The notes under the pieces: model-generated
Databases searched by the model: none
Told to the model about the DNA's origin: nothing
What the model saw: only the letters and a program-made list of their open reading frames with translations
Assembly (NCBI GenBank): GCA_020744225.1
Contig: JAGMWG010000028.1
Location: forward strand, 248,001-312,000
Length of the DNA stretch: 64,000 nucleotides
Origin: Paraphoma chrysanthemicola
Lineage: Eukaryota; Ascomycota; Dothideomycetes; Pleosporales; Phaeosphaeriaceae
Direction of reading: 5' to 3'
Made by a program: the position numbers and the translations under genes
Shown here: piece after piece, positions 10,351-20,578 of the stretch
Position numbering within the stretch: position 1 is the first letter of the stretch
Layout: every line of letters starts with the position of its first letter

Positions 10351-11982
10351 TTACCAGCCCTCGCCAACGATGTGCATCACCAGCGCTACTCCCAAAAGAG
10401 CGCAATGAAATGCAGCAACAGGCAACATTGAAGCCCCTGCACCGATCGTCCATCCAACAAGCGTACTGACCGACAAGAGAGCGGTTAACAGTCTTGCTGT
10501 AGATCCAAGGGCAAAGGAGAGAACCTCTTCAGCCACGGCGCAATGACGGAGCCGCCATCTCTCCACACATACGGCGATGCTTTCAGTCAGCCCAACAAGT
10601 AGAGTGATTAGGAGGATGCCGAATTGTTGCGGAGCGTTCAGATGCTCGGGTCCCTTTGGTGCAATAGCATCTACAAGATGATAAGAAGAAACCAGGATGA
10701 TGACGCACGCAGTTACGAAGATGATAGAGATCACCGTGTTGTCTTTTGTGCCTCTATACAGATTGTTCTGATCAGTACCATCACCGCCACTGTTGTGGTG
10801 TGATGCCGGCCAGGAACAGGGCTTAGAAATACTGTCGATATGTATGTCCCTACAGTCCTGGATGCGTTCGGCCATTCGGGAGCTAATTGAAAACAGTGGC
10901 CTGCGATTGATTTCGTCGGACTGAGCATTGGTGCTTGCCGGGCTCACCATCGTGCTCACGCGGTACGCTCTACGAGCCTGTTTCGAGTGCGTACGGTAGA
11001 CGACGCGGTGATGGCCAATAAAGAGCAGCAACACTACAGATGCAGTGATGTGGCAAAGAAGCGCCACGTTTTGTTCAGATTCTACATGCTTTAGTCCCAT
11101 CTTCTGTCCTAGTACTGAGGACTCACTAGGGATTGTCCATTGAGCCGCTGTCAGCAACGGCATGATAGAGACACTCAAGACCAGTAAACGAGTATGAATC
11201 AGGCCCGTCAGCCTTGGATACGAAATCTCCTTCTGTCGGCGGCCCAGGTAGAAGGAGCAAACACCAAGCAGCAGGAAATATTTCACAGCTACAAAACCGA
11301 TCAGATGGTTATATGCAACAGCTGGCAATCTTTTCAGTACTGCAACCACGACCAGACATGATTCAGACCAGTCGCTAGAATCATCAGTGATAGATGCCTG
11401 AGCGACTACTGTATGCCGGGTACTCACCTAAAGATCGACTCCAGGACAACGGCTGGAACGAACCGCCCACGACGGAACAAGGCCATGTGCAGCATCAAAA
11501 CTGCAAGCTTCTGTACTATGGAGGCCGCCACCACCGATAGAATTGCAAAAAGAAACTTTGCTACACCCTTTGTTGTTGTGAGAGCGAGAAGCGATGAGAC
11601 TCCAAAGGCGCTCACGGCAAGAAAGCAAAAGCACCAGAAGGGCGATAACCTTGGACATGACTTTGCCGAAGCAGGCCAGCTAGCCCATTTCATCTTCGAC
11701 AGAGTGGTATTGGGTTATTGCGGGCGTTCAAGTCTGAAGGGTAGTGATATAGCGCAGTCTTATCAGATTATTCTTGGAGAGCAACCAAGTCAGCATGACA
11801 ACATACTTCGCGATGCTGACGGATGTTTCTGGCGCAAGTGGTTTTAGATGACCTCGAATAGATTGATCGAGTTTCTGTGCGCCTTTCTCGAGCAGACTTC
11901 GTGATGCTGTGGTGCTTGAGCCTGGCTGGGCAACAAGGATGGTACAGTGTGTGAAGAGCGTGGCGGTAATGCAATCTAACAT
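10351..11982 (-). CDS. Divergent CAX/VCX1-type cation/H+ exchanger
   Basis: Spliced model: exons 11982-11807, 11649-11428 and 11374-10351, 473 residues. Introns are 157 nt (GTATGT...CCAAG) and 53 nt (GTGAGT...TCTAG). The layout follows the CaCA superfamily: two halves of membrane helices around a hydrophilic loop (residues ~270-340), LLLGVCSFYLGRRQKE at the end of the first half, VYRTHSKQ before the loop, and FALGSTARLLTALL with LVGW in the second half, which parallels the GSSIQ...LLGW part of vacuolar Ca2+/H+ exchangers. The ion-binding GNAxE motifs are degenerate (GLTES in the second half, no Asn). Transport is therefore uncertain. It would act in the vacuolar or another membrane. Confidence 0.7.
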
Positions 11983-12156
11983 CGATGACGCAATCCGATG
12001 TCGACTGTGATGAGCACCGATGCTACAGTACCTATGAATCAAGCCACATCAACAATCTGTATGGCTAGCATGGGAGTTATATTTCCAGAAAATCAATTTT
12101 TAGCACGTTGCGCCAAGTCAATATATGTGCCCATCACGTCACCAGAGGTTCCTCAT

Positions 12157-12657
12157 TCAGCCGCACCGGCGCCGCTTTCTGCTCCGCTCCGAAACGTTTT
12201 CACAACAACTCGTGCGCTTCCTTTTCCTGCTAAATAATGACAACTCCCGGAGAACTTTTAAAGGCTTGGCCTTCTGAGGTTCCTCCCGATTGGCGAGCTT
12301 GACTTCAAGTGCGGAATTGCTGGCTCGAAGGCGCAAGATGACATCTTCCAAATCTGCTTCCACCTCCATGCGAGACACCTGTTGCTCAATCAAATCCTGA
12401 CGCAGTTCGCACAATGTCTTTGCTGTAGCATCACGCTCCATGGCAAGCACTTTGTACTGCTGTAACAGGCCGTCTACAAGCTGTCGAATCATAGCTATCC
12501 GAGCTTCTTCACTTAAGCTTGTACTTCTCCAGCCTGCTGTGTGCTGAGATGATGGCAAGAACCGCGCGGCAGCAGACCAGTGTTCGCTTCCAAGGGTATG
12601 TGCGGACCATGCTTCCTGTCCTTCGGGCGAGTCGAACTCGGGCGAGTCGACTTCCAT
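12157..12657 (-). CDS. Coiled-coil protein with basic C-terminus
   Basis: 166 residues from the ATG 12655-12657. Residues ~60-130 form heptads (LVDGLLQQYKVLAMERD, then LRQDLIEQQVSRMEVE) typical of a coiled coil. The C-terminus has two basic clusters (SRKRKR and RSRKRRR) that look like a bipartite nuclear signal. No known domain. A similar-looking coiled-coil gene lies at 23.9-24.6 kb in the same orientation, but I see no clear residue-by-residue match between them. Confidence 0.6.
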   Translation of the reverse strand: MEVDSPEFDSPEGQEAWSAHTLGSEHWSAAARFLPSSQHTAGWRSTSLSEEARIAMIRQLVDGLLQQYKVLAMERDATAKTLCELRQDLIEQQVSRMEVEADLEDVILRLRASNSALEVKLANREEPQKAKPLKVLRELSLFSRKRKRTSCCENVSERSRKRRRCG

Positions 12658-12969
12658 GCGACTAAACAGTAGGCGTGTCTCTAGCAAATTGCTCGATAGA
12701 ATCAGGAAATGCCTGCGAGCTCATACAACACTACGCGGTACAAACATGTCGCTGGACTGAGTCGATGCGTCTAGGTGGTCTGTCCGCTCACCGGAAACAT
12801 GATGACTGTCAGCACCTTCCTTTACGATGACTGTTCGCCCACCTGTCATTTCCTTCGTCATGTGAGTCCTCCAAGAGTTTCAGAGCTCCATCTTGTTCTC
12901 TCGTAGCGCTTCTTCTGCAAGCCATCTTGAGCACACCATTACACTTCCCACACACAGCAAGGCGCCATA
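12658..12969. other. Divergent intergenic region
   Basis: Promoter space between the leftward coiled-coil gene and the rightward interrupted secreted-protein gene. No motif recognised. Confidence 0.35.
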
Positions 12970-13004
12970 ATGAAATCACTTCTTGTAGCTTTCATCATGG
13001 CATA

Positions 13005-13137
13005 CAGTCACTAGCGAAACCGGCTTCACCTCGAGCGCAGCCGCGGCACAATTCTATCCCGCTTGTAAGCGAAAGTCTTGGCAGCTTACCTTACGCATCT
13101 AACTTTAGTTAACTTAGGCGCCATGAGCTTAGGCACG
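13005..13137. repeat. Left terminal inverted repeat of the HET element
   Basis: Reverse complement of 16896-17017. The outermost bases are CAGTCACTAGCGAAACCGG. Relative to the right copy it has about 11 extra bases (GTTAACTAAAG, near 13105). Eleven of about twelve differences in the best-aligned 100 bp are transitions. Confidence 0.85.
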
Positions 13138-13387
13138 TGATATGTTGCGGTACAAGAAAGTGCATCTGTCACAGCTTGAGCTAACAATCCCAGCGGCAAA
13201 AGTACTCACCTCAGGTAGCAGTCTTGGCAATGGGCTTCACAGTCAGATACCATGCTCAGACAAGCCGGAACTGACAAAGCACCCATAATGCAGGTAGATG
13301 GAGTTTACATGTTGACGGTACCTTAAGGTTTGACATTGACTCTATGTATCAACCAGTTACCCGGTCAGGATTCAAGCGCAAAGTCGC

Positions 13388-15288
13388 TCACACGACTCGC
13401 ATGTTTAGCCTCTGTCTCGTAACGTAGTCGCTCCGAATCCACCCGACCCCAACCCTCGTATACTCTTTGTCCACACTGGTCGGCCTGACGACTAATATGT
13501 AGTACTTCCTCGGCTCAAGCCTGTTTTCAAAAGAATCCTTCCCGACAACAACACACCGTTCAGCATCAAGGTCTTCAATCGCCTCGACGTCATACCGAAT
13601 CCACCCTCTTTCTGCTTTGCTCGAGTCCAATATGGCGTAGCTTATATCTCTTTTTTCCAGGCTGCAGTTCCGGAAAACACCTATGTCGGTGACCAACGTA
13701 GATTTTTGGTTCTTGTTGAACCACCCGAATTTGTGGTTCTTGTTGAATCGCAAGCTGACCATCCAATCCACCTTACCAAAAGGGATATCCATGAACTGAA
13801 TACCTCCGTCATAAGCCATCCATGACCAAGATGGCACGACCTGGGTTTTGTACCCAATTCGCTTCATCCTCTCCTCCCCAGATCTCTGCCACAAGAGATT
13901 CCTGTGAAGATACGGCTGAAAGACACCGTATCTGGTTTGACACCTCCTAGTGCGTGCAATACGGTCCTCTAGTCCGGATATTGCAACACGTCTATCGGTC
14001 TTCTGTGTCAGGCCACGCTTTGAGTACTCTTCAGACAGAAATTGAATGAATTCCGTAGTACGACGGTTACCTGATTCAAAGAGTCGGGCTGGAAAGTCTG
14101 GATCAAGCATGAAGTACTTCTTTCGAAAAGAGCTGAGGAGCAAAATGCCTAGGTTAGGAAGCGGTTGGTATATCAGGTCTGGTTGAACCCTTACCTTTTC
14201 AGCGTAGTAAAATTTTCGCAGGAAACCCCTTCCCCACATTCAAAATACACCTGGTTGGCAGTGAAGTGGATAGTTCGCCGAGACAAGACCCTTTCTTGCA
14301 TTACCCAGGCTCGCTTGTTAAGGCGAGCGTTTTCCACGTCGTTGTCGAAATCATCAATGTCGGTGGAGACATAGAATCGCCGGCCTGAGGTGTCTTCAAC
14401 GTGGACATACTTGTTGCTGTCATTCCGCTCAAGGAATCCCGCGTTCGAGTCGACAGCCGAAGTTGCAGCGATAGTGCAGTAGGCCGAAGCGTAGACGCCT
14501 TCCATACGTTTGGCCTCATGCTCCCAATCTTTCTGGTTCTCCTGAATTATGCAAAGTGAGTCGATCCAAAGGTATTGGATGCCCAGCTCCCGGGTAACTC
14601 GGATTGCATCCCGAAATGTCTTTGGTAGCTCAGAGAAGGTGAAACCCTTTAGTCGATCCTTAATATTGTCGTCGGTTGTGCAGAATTGACGCTTGTTTTC
14701 ATGGGTAAGTTGGCCCCAGCAATGGGATAATGCAGCGTACTTCACTCCGTCTTTCTTCTTAGGGCAGAAGAGACGCAGAATCTCGAGATCTCGATCTCCA
14801 ATGTCGAGGAGCCGACTTGGCAATACTGCTTTAGATTTGGCGTTATATCTCGTGCAGTTGTGGGACCCATCACACCAACGAAGCCATGCTCGAAGTAGTG
14901 CGAAATATGTTGGGCTTCCAGCTTCCGGTAAAGCTGGAAAACTGATTGGGAGGTTTCCACCAGCACCAGCCGAATATTCTAGAATAGATGTGCGTAGTGA
15001 GTAGACCCTCACGGTGCATGTAGGTTGCAGATACTAACCTGGAGCAGAACCCAACCGAAGTATTCGAGGCCCCTCGCTGCCTATTTTCAACCATGACGCT
15101 CCGCGAACGATTTTAACACTTTGTTCCTCATCATGGCAATAAACCTTAGCTGCAAAGAGGAGCAAAGCGCAGATCTGGCAACTCGTTTCAGCAGTACTGA
15201 GGTCGGAAAGGTTAATGTTACACTCAGTATATACGATCGAGGTACAGTGGGTACAGCACCTCACTGGCGCAGGCAGAATCGGTAGCAT
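13388..15288 (-). CDS. HET-domain protein (heterokaryon incompatibility family)
   Basis: Exons 15288-15039, 14978-14195 and 14132-13388, 592 residues. Introns are 60 nt (GTTAGT...TTCTAG) and 62 nt (GTAAGG...CTCAG). The HET domain starts near residue 164 with YAALSHCWG and continues with the family blocks LPKTFRDAIRVTRELGIQYLWIDSLCIIQ, EAKRMEGVYASAYCTIAA and NKRAWVMQERVLSRR, each recognised in shortened form. The N-terminus has paired Cys (RCCTHC, SCQIC). HET domains, distant TIR relatives, trigger cell death when non-self is detected at hyphal fusion. The C-terminal ~250 residues have no named domain. All motifs are intact, so the gene looks functional. It lies wholly inside the TIR element, downstream of the repeat array. 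An earlier start at 16711 is possible. Confidence 0.9.
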
Positions 15289-15412
15289 TCTCAAGGACAG
15301 ACTCTTTAAGAATTCCAGAGCAAAGTGATTATCGAAGCCGTGGATCCAGCGGTCGGGCTATGATCGCGTTAGGAATTCTTTAACGGCAGCCATTAATAGG
15401 TCTAATTACATC

Positions 15413-16568
15413 CTATAACACCAGACACAACAAGATTAGCAGCAGCCTCACTTGTTAATATTCGCAGGTCTACTTACTTCCTACAGCACCAGACACAACA
15501 AGATTAGCAGCAGCCTCGCATGTCAATGTTCGCAAGTCTACTTACCCGCTACAGCACCAGACACAACAAGATTAGCAGCAGCCTCACATGTCGATATTCG
15601 CAGGTCTACTTACAAGCTACACCACCAGACACGACAAGATTAGCAGCAGCCTCACATATCAATATTCGCAGGTCTACTTACCCACTACACCACCAGACAC
15701 AACAAGATTAGCAGCAGCCTCGCATGTCAATATTCGCAAGTCTACTTACCCGCTACAGCACCAGACACAACAAGATTAGCAGCAGCCTCGCATGTTAATG
15801 TTCACAGGTCTACTTACTTGCTACACCACCAAACACAACAAGATTAGCAGCAGCCTCGCATATCAATATTCACAGGTCTACTTACCCACTACACCACCAG
15901 ACACAACAAGATTAGCAGCAGCCTCGCATATTAATGTTTACAGGTCTACTTACTTCCTACAGCACCAGACACAACAAGATTAGCAGCAGCCTCGCATATC
16001 AATATTCACAGGTCTACTTACAAGCTACACCACCAGACACGACAAGATTAGCAGCAGCCTCACATATTAATATTCATAAGTCTACTTACCCACTACAGCA
16101 CCAGACACAACAAGATTAGCAGCAGCCTCACATGTCAATATTCGCAGGTATACTTACATACTACACCACCAGACACGACAAGATTAGCAGCAGCCTCGCA
16201 TGTCAATATTCACAGATATACTTACTTCCTACAGCACCAGACACAACAAGATTAGTAGCAGCCTCGCATGTTAATGTTTACAGGTCTATTTACTTCCTAC
16301 AGCACCAGACACAACAAGATTAGCAGCAGCCTCGCATGTCAATATTCGCAAGTCTACTTACCCCCTACAGCACCAGACACAACAAGATTAGCAGCAGCCT
16401 CACATGTCAATATTCGCAGGTATACTTACATACTACAGCACCAGACACAAGAAGATTAGTAGCAGCCTCGCATATCAATATTCGTAGGTCTACTTACATA
16501 CTACACCACCAGACACAACAAGATTAGCAGCAGCCTCGCATGTCAATTATCCTAGGTCTACTTACTTC
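15413..16568 (-). repeat. 17 tandem intron-like units of exactly 68 bp
   Basis: Unit starts lie at 15413 + 68n (n = 0-16), with no indel in the array. Read on the minus strand each unit is 65 bp, beginning GTAAGT (16 of 17, one GTAAAT), with CTAAT about 23 nt from the end (17 of 17) and ending TAG (17 of 17). It is followed by a 3 bp spacer. The spacers vary (GAA, CGG, CTT, TGG, CAA, TAT, GGG) while the unit ends are conserved. Other differences between units are mostly transitions. A decayed eighteenth unit lies at 15358-15409, and a related intron-like segment at 16569-16620. The array sits just upstream of the HET gene on its strand. Confidence 0.95.
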
Positions 16569-16675
16569 CTACAGTCATAACTGTAAGTATAACTTAAAGA
16601 ACAAACACGAGACTACTCACCGTCTATATCTCTACTATTAGCTAAATTTTTAGTGTAGTTACTATCAAGGCATAC

Positions 16676-16711
16676 CTCAAACAAGCTGTTTTCCCACGTT
16701 TCTTGGCCCAT
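16676..16711 (-). other. Candidate upstream first exon of the HET gene
   Basis: The minus strand has ATG at 16709-16711 followed by 12 codons (MGQETWENSLFE) and a GTATGC donor in phase 0. An acceptor at 15358 (CATAG) opens a phase 0 frame of 23 codons that runs into the HET start codon at 15288. If used, the whole 68 bp array lies within the first intron, and any 3 nt spacers retained would keep the frame. No expression evidence. The HET start at 15288 works on its own. Confidence 0.3.
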
Positions 16712-16895
16712 CGCAGTAGCCTCAGCCGCAGCTAATAGTAATAATAATATAACAGGCCTATTAGCACAACAAGGTCCCTAGGTTAAGTGATCTAAATTTT
16801 ATTAGACCTCTTTGTCAAGCAGAGTAATGTAAATATTTTCGGAGCCTGTTTGCAAAGGCGGCGGGGCAGTTCGATCGGCTGCTGCCTAAATAATT

Positions 16896-17017
16896 CGTGC
16901 CTAGGCTAATAGGGCCTAACTAGATACGTAAGGTGAGCTGCCAAGACTTTCGCTTATGAGCGGGGTAGAATCGTGTTGCGGCTGCTCTCGAGGTGAAGCC
17001 GGTTTCGCTAGCGACTG
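16896..17017. repeat. Right terminal inverted repeat of the HET element
   Basis: Inverted copy of 13005-13137, ending CGACTG immediately before the flanking TA at 17018-17019. Confidence 0.85.
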
Positions 17018-17326
17018 TACCTGGCGTTCTCGAACAGCCTCGCCACTGCGACTGATGCGGTGGACAAGCGTGGGATCGATCTCAAGGACCCCGACATTGT
17101 TGCTTTAATTGACTCGCGGATGAGTTCCATCCTCAGCGACGTTAACTCGGCGCATAGCAGCGCAGCGACGAACCTTCCGCCCGACTTACTCTCGCACGCA
17201 GGATTGATCTTGCCTGTGGAGACTGCACCTGCTGAAAGAAGTCGTGCACCTAGCAATAGTGCGATGCACATTGCTGTCTTGTACGGTGCTGTCTCTTTTA
17301 CAATTGTATGGATCATGTCTAAGTAA

Positions 17327-17729
17327 GCGGGGTCAACGAGCGAGCTTGTATTTGTAATTCCGTCTATTTACTAGACACGCAAGCATATCTGTGTGTCTGA
17401 TTTGAAGTACCGGACATTTCCTGCTCTGAGCATGTAGTACCGTATTTGAGAATTCATCCAATAACTTGACTCCATGACTCCATTCATCCGTTCATCAGCG
17501 AAATGCATTTAAAGCTAGAGCCGTAAATATCTGTATCCAACACAGCGAAGTTGTGTTACAGTAAGGTCGAGCTGATACATCCTGGCCATGCAGTCAATGG
17601 CGTGAAGCAGGGCGCTAAGATTGCGGAATGTTCGAGGCTAACGCTACAGGACGACTGTAACCTTTGTCTTGCCCACAGTCGGATGAGGCCTTGTGTAGCT
17701 GTAGACCAGGCAGGCCGGTTGCAGTACTT
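17327..17729. other. Intergenic region
   Basis: 3' flank of the split gene. Nothing else supported. Confidence 0.35.
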
Positions 17730-18124
17730 CTACCTACTGTCATCCATATAGAAGCAATTGTCAGCAACAGAGCTCGCATGGCTTTCCATGTCAGCATGAC
17801 AGCAGATTAGTTTCTGTTTTGTGCACTTCTCCATCCTTGCAATTGACCACGACAATCTCAAAACAGTAGAATTGATCTCGTTACTGACATGATCGAAGAC
17901 GGCACAAAATATGGTACTGATCACGAGCGATATCGCATCTCTGGGGTCGTCAGGCTCAGCGATCTTGCGGAGCATCCCCATCCTATCCCGGACTACCATC
18001 TAAGTCCCGAATATATCAGGAAGAAGACAGCTGTACAGCATCGTCTGCGTGAGGAGAAGTGGGAGCCGACTTTGAAGAGGAACCGGCTGACGGCAAGGAT
18101 AAGTAGCAGCACATGGATGATCAT
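17730..18124 (-). CDS. Possible small membrane protein
   Basis: The ATG at 18122-18124 starts a hydrophobic stretch (MIIHVLLLILAVSRFLFKVG). Downstream, another frame on the same strand carries a second hydrophobic stretch (AISLVISTIFCAVFDHV). The two frames differ by one, and no good intron joins them, so the model is weak. The opposite strand is open too. It would be divergent to the large gene at 18190. Confidence 0.25.
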
Positions 18125-18189
18125 AGTCAGGCAGAACAGTGTCCAGCTCGGAGATGGCCGCCACTATCCTACCCTGGTAATACCCAAGG

Positions 18190-20578
18190 ATGCAGACGTT
18201 AAGATCGAGAGTGGAACAGCAATACTATCAGTACTTCGATCCGGCACAGTGTCGAGCGCAAACTGGTGCATTGTTGACTTTCTATTGTGCGGTAAGCAAA
18301 GAGCCTCCCTCTTGCCGAGTAGAAACTGAGTCCCGTGTAGATGTTCCTTGTTACGAATACCCAGCAGTTTCGGGGCAGCTAGCCGTTTGTTCCTCACTAA
18401 AGGCGGCAGCCAAGTGTACGAACACAACATCGCTGCCGTACCAAGCATCGCTTACGCCGCATCACAACAAGGCCATCCGCCTGGCTTGTAGAATATCGGC
18501 CCTCGTAGAGCCCCTGGAGCCACTTCTTGCTGTCAATGGCTTCTTTCAGACTGTGTCCTTGAATATGTGGGAAGATGCCCGTAGGACCTGGTGCCACGAG
18601 GTCTGATTGTGCCTATCCCGGTCGAAGCAAAACGCTGACGGACCTATAGGAATTCAGCAACTACCTGAACTATATGCAGTCGCAGTGGAGGGACATCCTT
18701 CTAGGCTTCGACCCACGAGTCACATCTGCCACAGACACCGAGACAATACTGATGCTACAATCGCGTGCGCCAGCCGTCTCACACGAAGATCGTTCCTTTC
18801 TCGCGAAGAGATTCGAGGAGCGGCTTCTGTTCCCACGCCTCACAGACCAAGCTCTGCGCAGACAGGTCGAGGTGGCTGTGTACCGCCAAGGCCCCATTTT
18901 AACCGTAAAGACCTTCGCGTGTGATATCAAGATCCTGCGTGCGAGAATACTAGCGCCACTGAAAGAAGCGCTTGGACCGATGCGGGCAAGTCAGAACAGA
19001 ACAGTGCGCAACAAGCTGTTGGACTACTTCAGGGACCGCTATATAGACCATGTTCCCATGGCCATCGGTGTGTGCGCCGCGAAAGAACGTTATGCTGTCC
19101 GGTGCTTCGAGCGACTGTTCTTGCGGCTGATGCAGACTGCCACTCGGACGCTATCTTTACATGAGGATGATGTACGGGCTTTCGCTCGCCAGGAATTCCT
19201 TGAGCTCAACCGCAACGATCTCACTGCATCACCAACATCGAGAGACGACTATGTCGACCTGCCCGTAGAGAAGAGGCATGGCGTGAGGCTGTACAAAAGA
19301 ATTGCAGATGCTGGATGGGTGCTGTCGGACATAATTCGTGAGCCTTATCCTCCGGATAGTCCCGTATCGGAGTACTTCATGTGCAAGTATATCACTTCCT
19401 TGTTTCTCCTTGGCAAAACTCCGCCGCTTAATTCGTCTATGCCGCCTGCGGCAACTATAGCCACATCTTTACCTATGACAGCGGCTGCACCCAGCCGTCT
19501 GCCGTTCCATAGCAGCAATTCGCCATGTACACAGAGTCTCAGTACCTGCAGCTCCGCATCTGATGCTTTTAATGAGACATGGAGCGCATCCCATTACGCC
19601 TGGAGTGCGTCAACGCAGCACATGTGTGGCGACCACCGGCGAGAGCCTCAATTTGCGACTTTCGCCAACTTCATATCCCAGAAGGGTTCCATAGCTGGGT
19701 CGCACTCATCAACAGTAAGTTCGATAAGGGGGGGGAATCAGAAACGAGGCATGGTGTCATACGAGGATACTGTGTTCATTCCCGAACAGAAACGACCATG
19801 CTTGACGCGATCGGTGATCTCTGTTGGGAGCGCGTCGCCGACATTAGCTGAACGCTCTCCCATTGATGAGCGGCAAATCCACCAGAGGTCTTGCCGGGCC
19901 AGTTTCGCATCTACCGCAACGTCCAAACGAGCATCACATGCAGGAGAGAACAGGTCACTCGGCCATGCATACTCAACGCCCTCTTCTTCACTGGACGAGC
20001 GTGAGTGCTATCAAAGAGATGCATTCAGCCCCAGTGACTACGATCGCTCGTGGACACCGACCACACGACGATCTACCACGGCGCTACCTAACATTGCCTT
20101 CTTGCAAGAAGCTGACAGCTACAAGAACCTCGTCGACATTGCGCATAGACAGTGTGATGTTGTTAGAGACGGCCATGGCCAATTTTCTTCTGACGTTAGA
20201 AAGCAAAAGCCATCTGTGACGCTGGCGCTGGCGCCGTCCTGCACAGTAGCTGCAGCGCCGTGCGAGGGCCCAGAGCACAAGAGGGCAATGCCATTCGCCA
20301 AGCGCGATGCAATCGTGTTCGAGCTAAGCGGCAATAAAAGCATGTGCTACAGATCAACAAGAACCCAGAAATCTTTGTGCGGCTTCATCAGGAGCCAGCT
20401 CATGGTAGACGCGTCGTCGAACTTCTCCTACACGATTGATGGAAAGACTTATGACGCTCCCACTGAAGCTCACCTCCTAGAGAGGCTTCCAATCATTGAT
20501 GTAGTGGTAGTACACTCGGAACAGGGCCATTTCGCAAGCACGCAGCATCCGAGCATAGTGCACGCCAGCCCAACGTGA
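18190..20578 (+). CDS. Large hypothetical protein, multi-exon
   Basis: Main exon 18658-20578 (acceptor TTCAG at 18657, 640 codons), with a first exon 18190-18291 (MQTLRSRVEQQYYQYFDPAQ..., donor GTAAGC). The exon or exons between 18292 and 18657 are not resolved. The first ~270 residues of the main exon look globular and alpha-helical (LLDYFRDRYIDHVPMAIGVC; VEKRHGVRLYKRIADAGW). They are followed by a long Ser/Thr/Pro-rich disordered part (~270-540) and a small C-terminal folded segment (FELSGNKSMCYRS...). It resembles a fungal lineage-specific family I know only as hypothetical. Function unknown. Confidence 0.7.

Larger units (their letters stand above)
13005..17017. mobile_element. TA-flanked TIR element carrying a HET gene (4,013 bp)
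   Basis: Both ends carry inverted copies that start CAGTC and are flanked outside by TA (13003-13004 and 17018-17019). The inverted repeats are ~120-133 bp and about 88% identical over the best 100 bp. A 5'-CAGT end with TA duplication is typical of Tc1/mariner-like elements. No transposase frame is visible inside, so the element is non-autonomous. Its content is a leftward HET gene (13388-15288), an intron-like tandem array (15413-16568) and AT-rich flanks. The insertion splits an open frame in the host gene, and this frame closes exactly when the element and one TA are removed. Confidence 0.85.
12970..17326 (+). pseudogene. Small secreted protein gene split by the HET element
   Basis: The ATG at 12970 starts a hydrophobic signal-peptide-like stretch (MKSLLVAFIMAY) that ends after 12 codons inside the element. 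The frame resumes on the other side of the element at 17020. Taking out 13005-17017 together with one copy of the flanking TA gives an uninterrupted frame of 113 codons with a plausible cleavage site after LATA, a hydrophilic middle (VDKRGIDLKDPDIV...) and a hydrophobic C-terminus (VLYGAVSFTIVWIM). The tail could be a GPI signal or a membrane anchor. Family unknown. As it stands the gene cannot make the full product. The exact in-frame join is strong evidence that this was a real gene before insertion. Confidence 0.8.

Noticed and set aside
15413..16568. The 68 bp array as a CRISPR array or as a repeat-coding gene.
   Set aside because: The variable part is only 3 bp and the organism is a fungus. 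The unit length is not a multiple of three, so the plus-strand 61-63 residue frames shift with every unit and are artefacts.
12970..17326. The inverted repeats as parts of two convergent genes.
   Set aside because: No shared open frame in the repeats. The TA-flanked CAGT ends and the exact in-frame join outside fit insertion far better.
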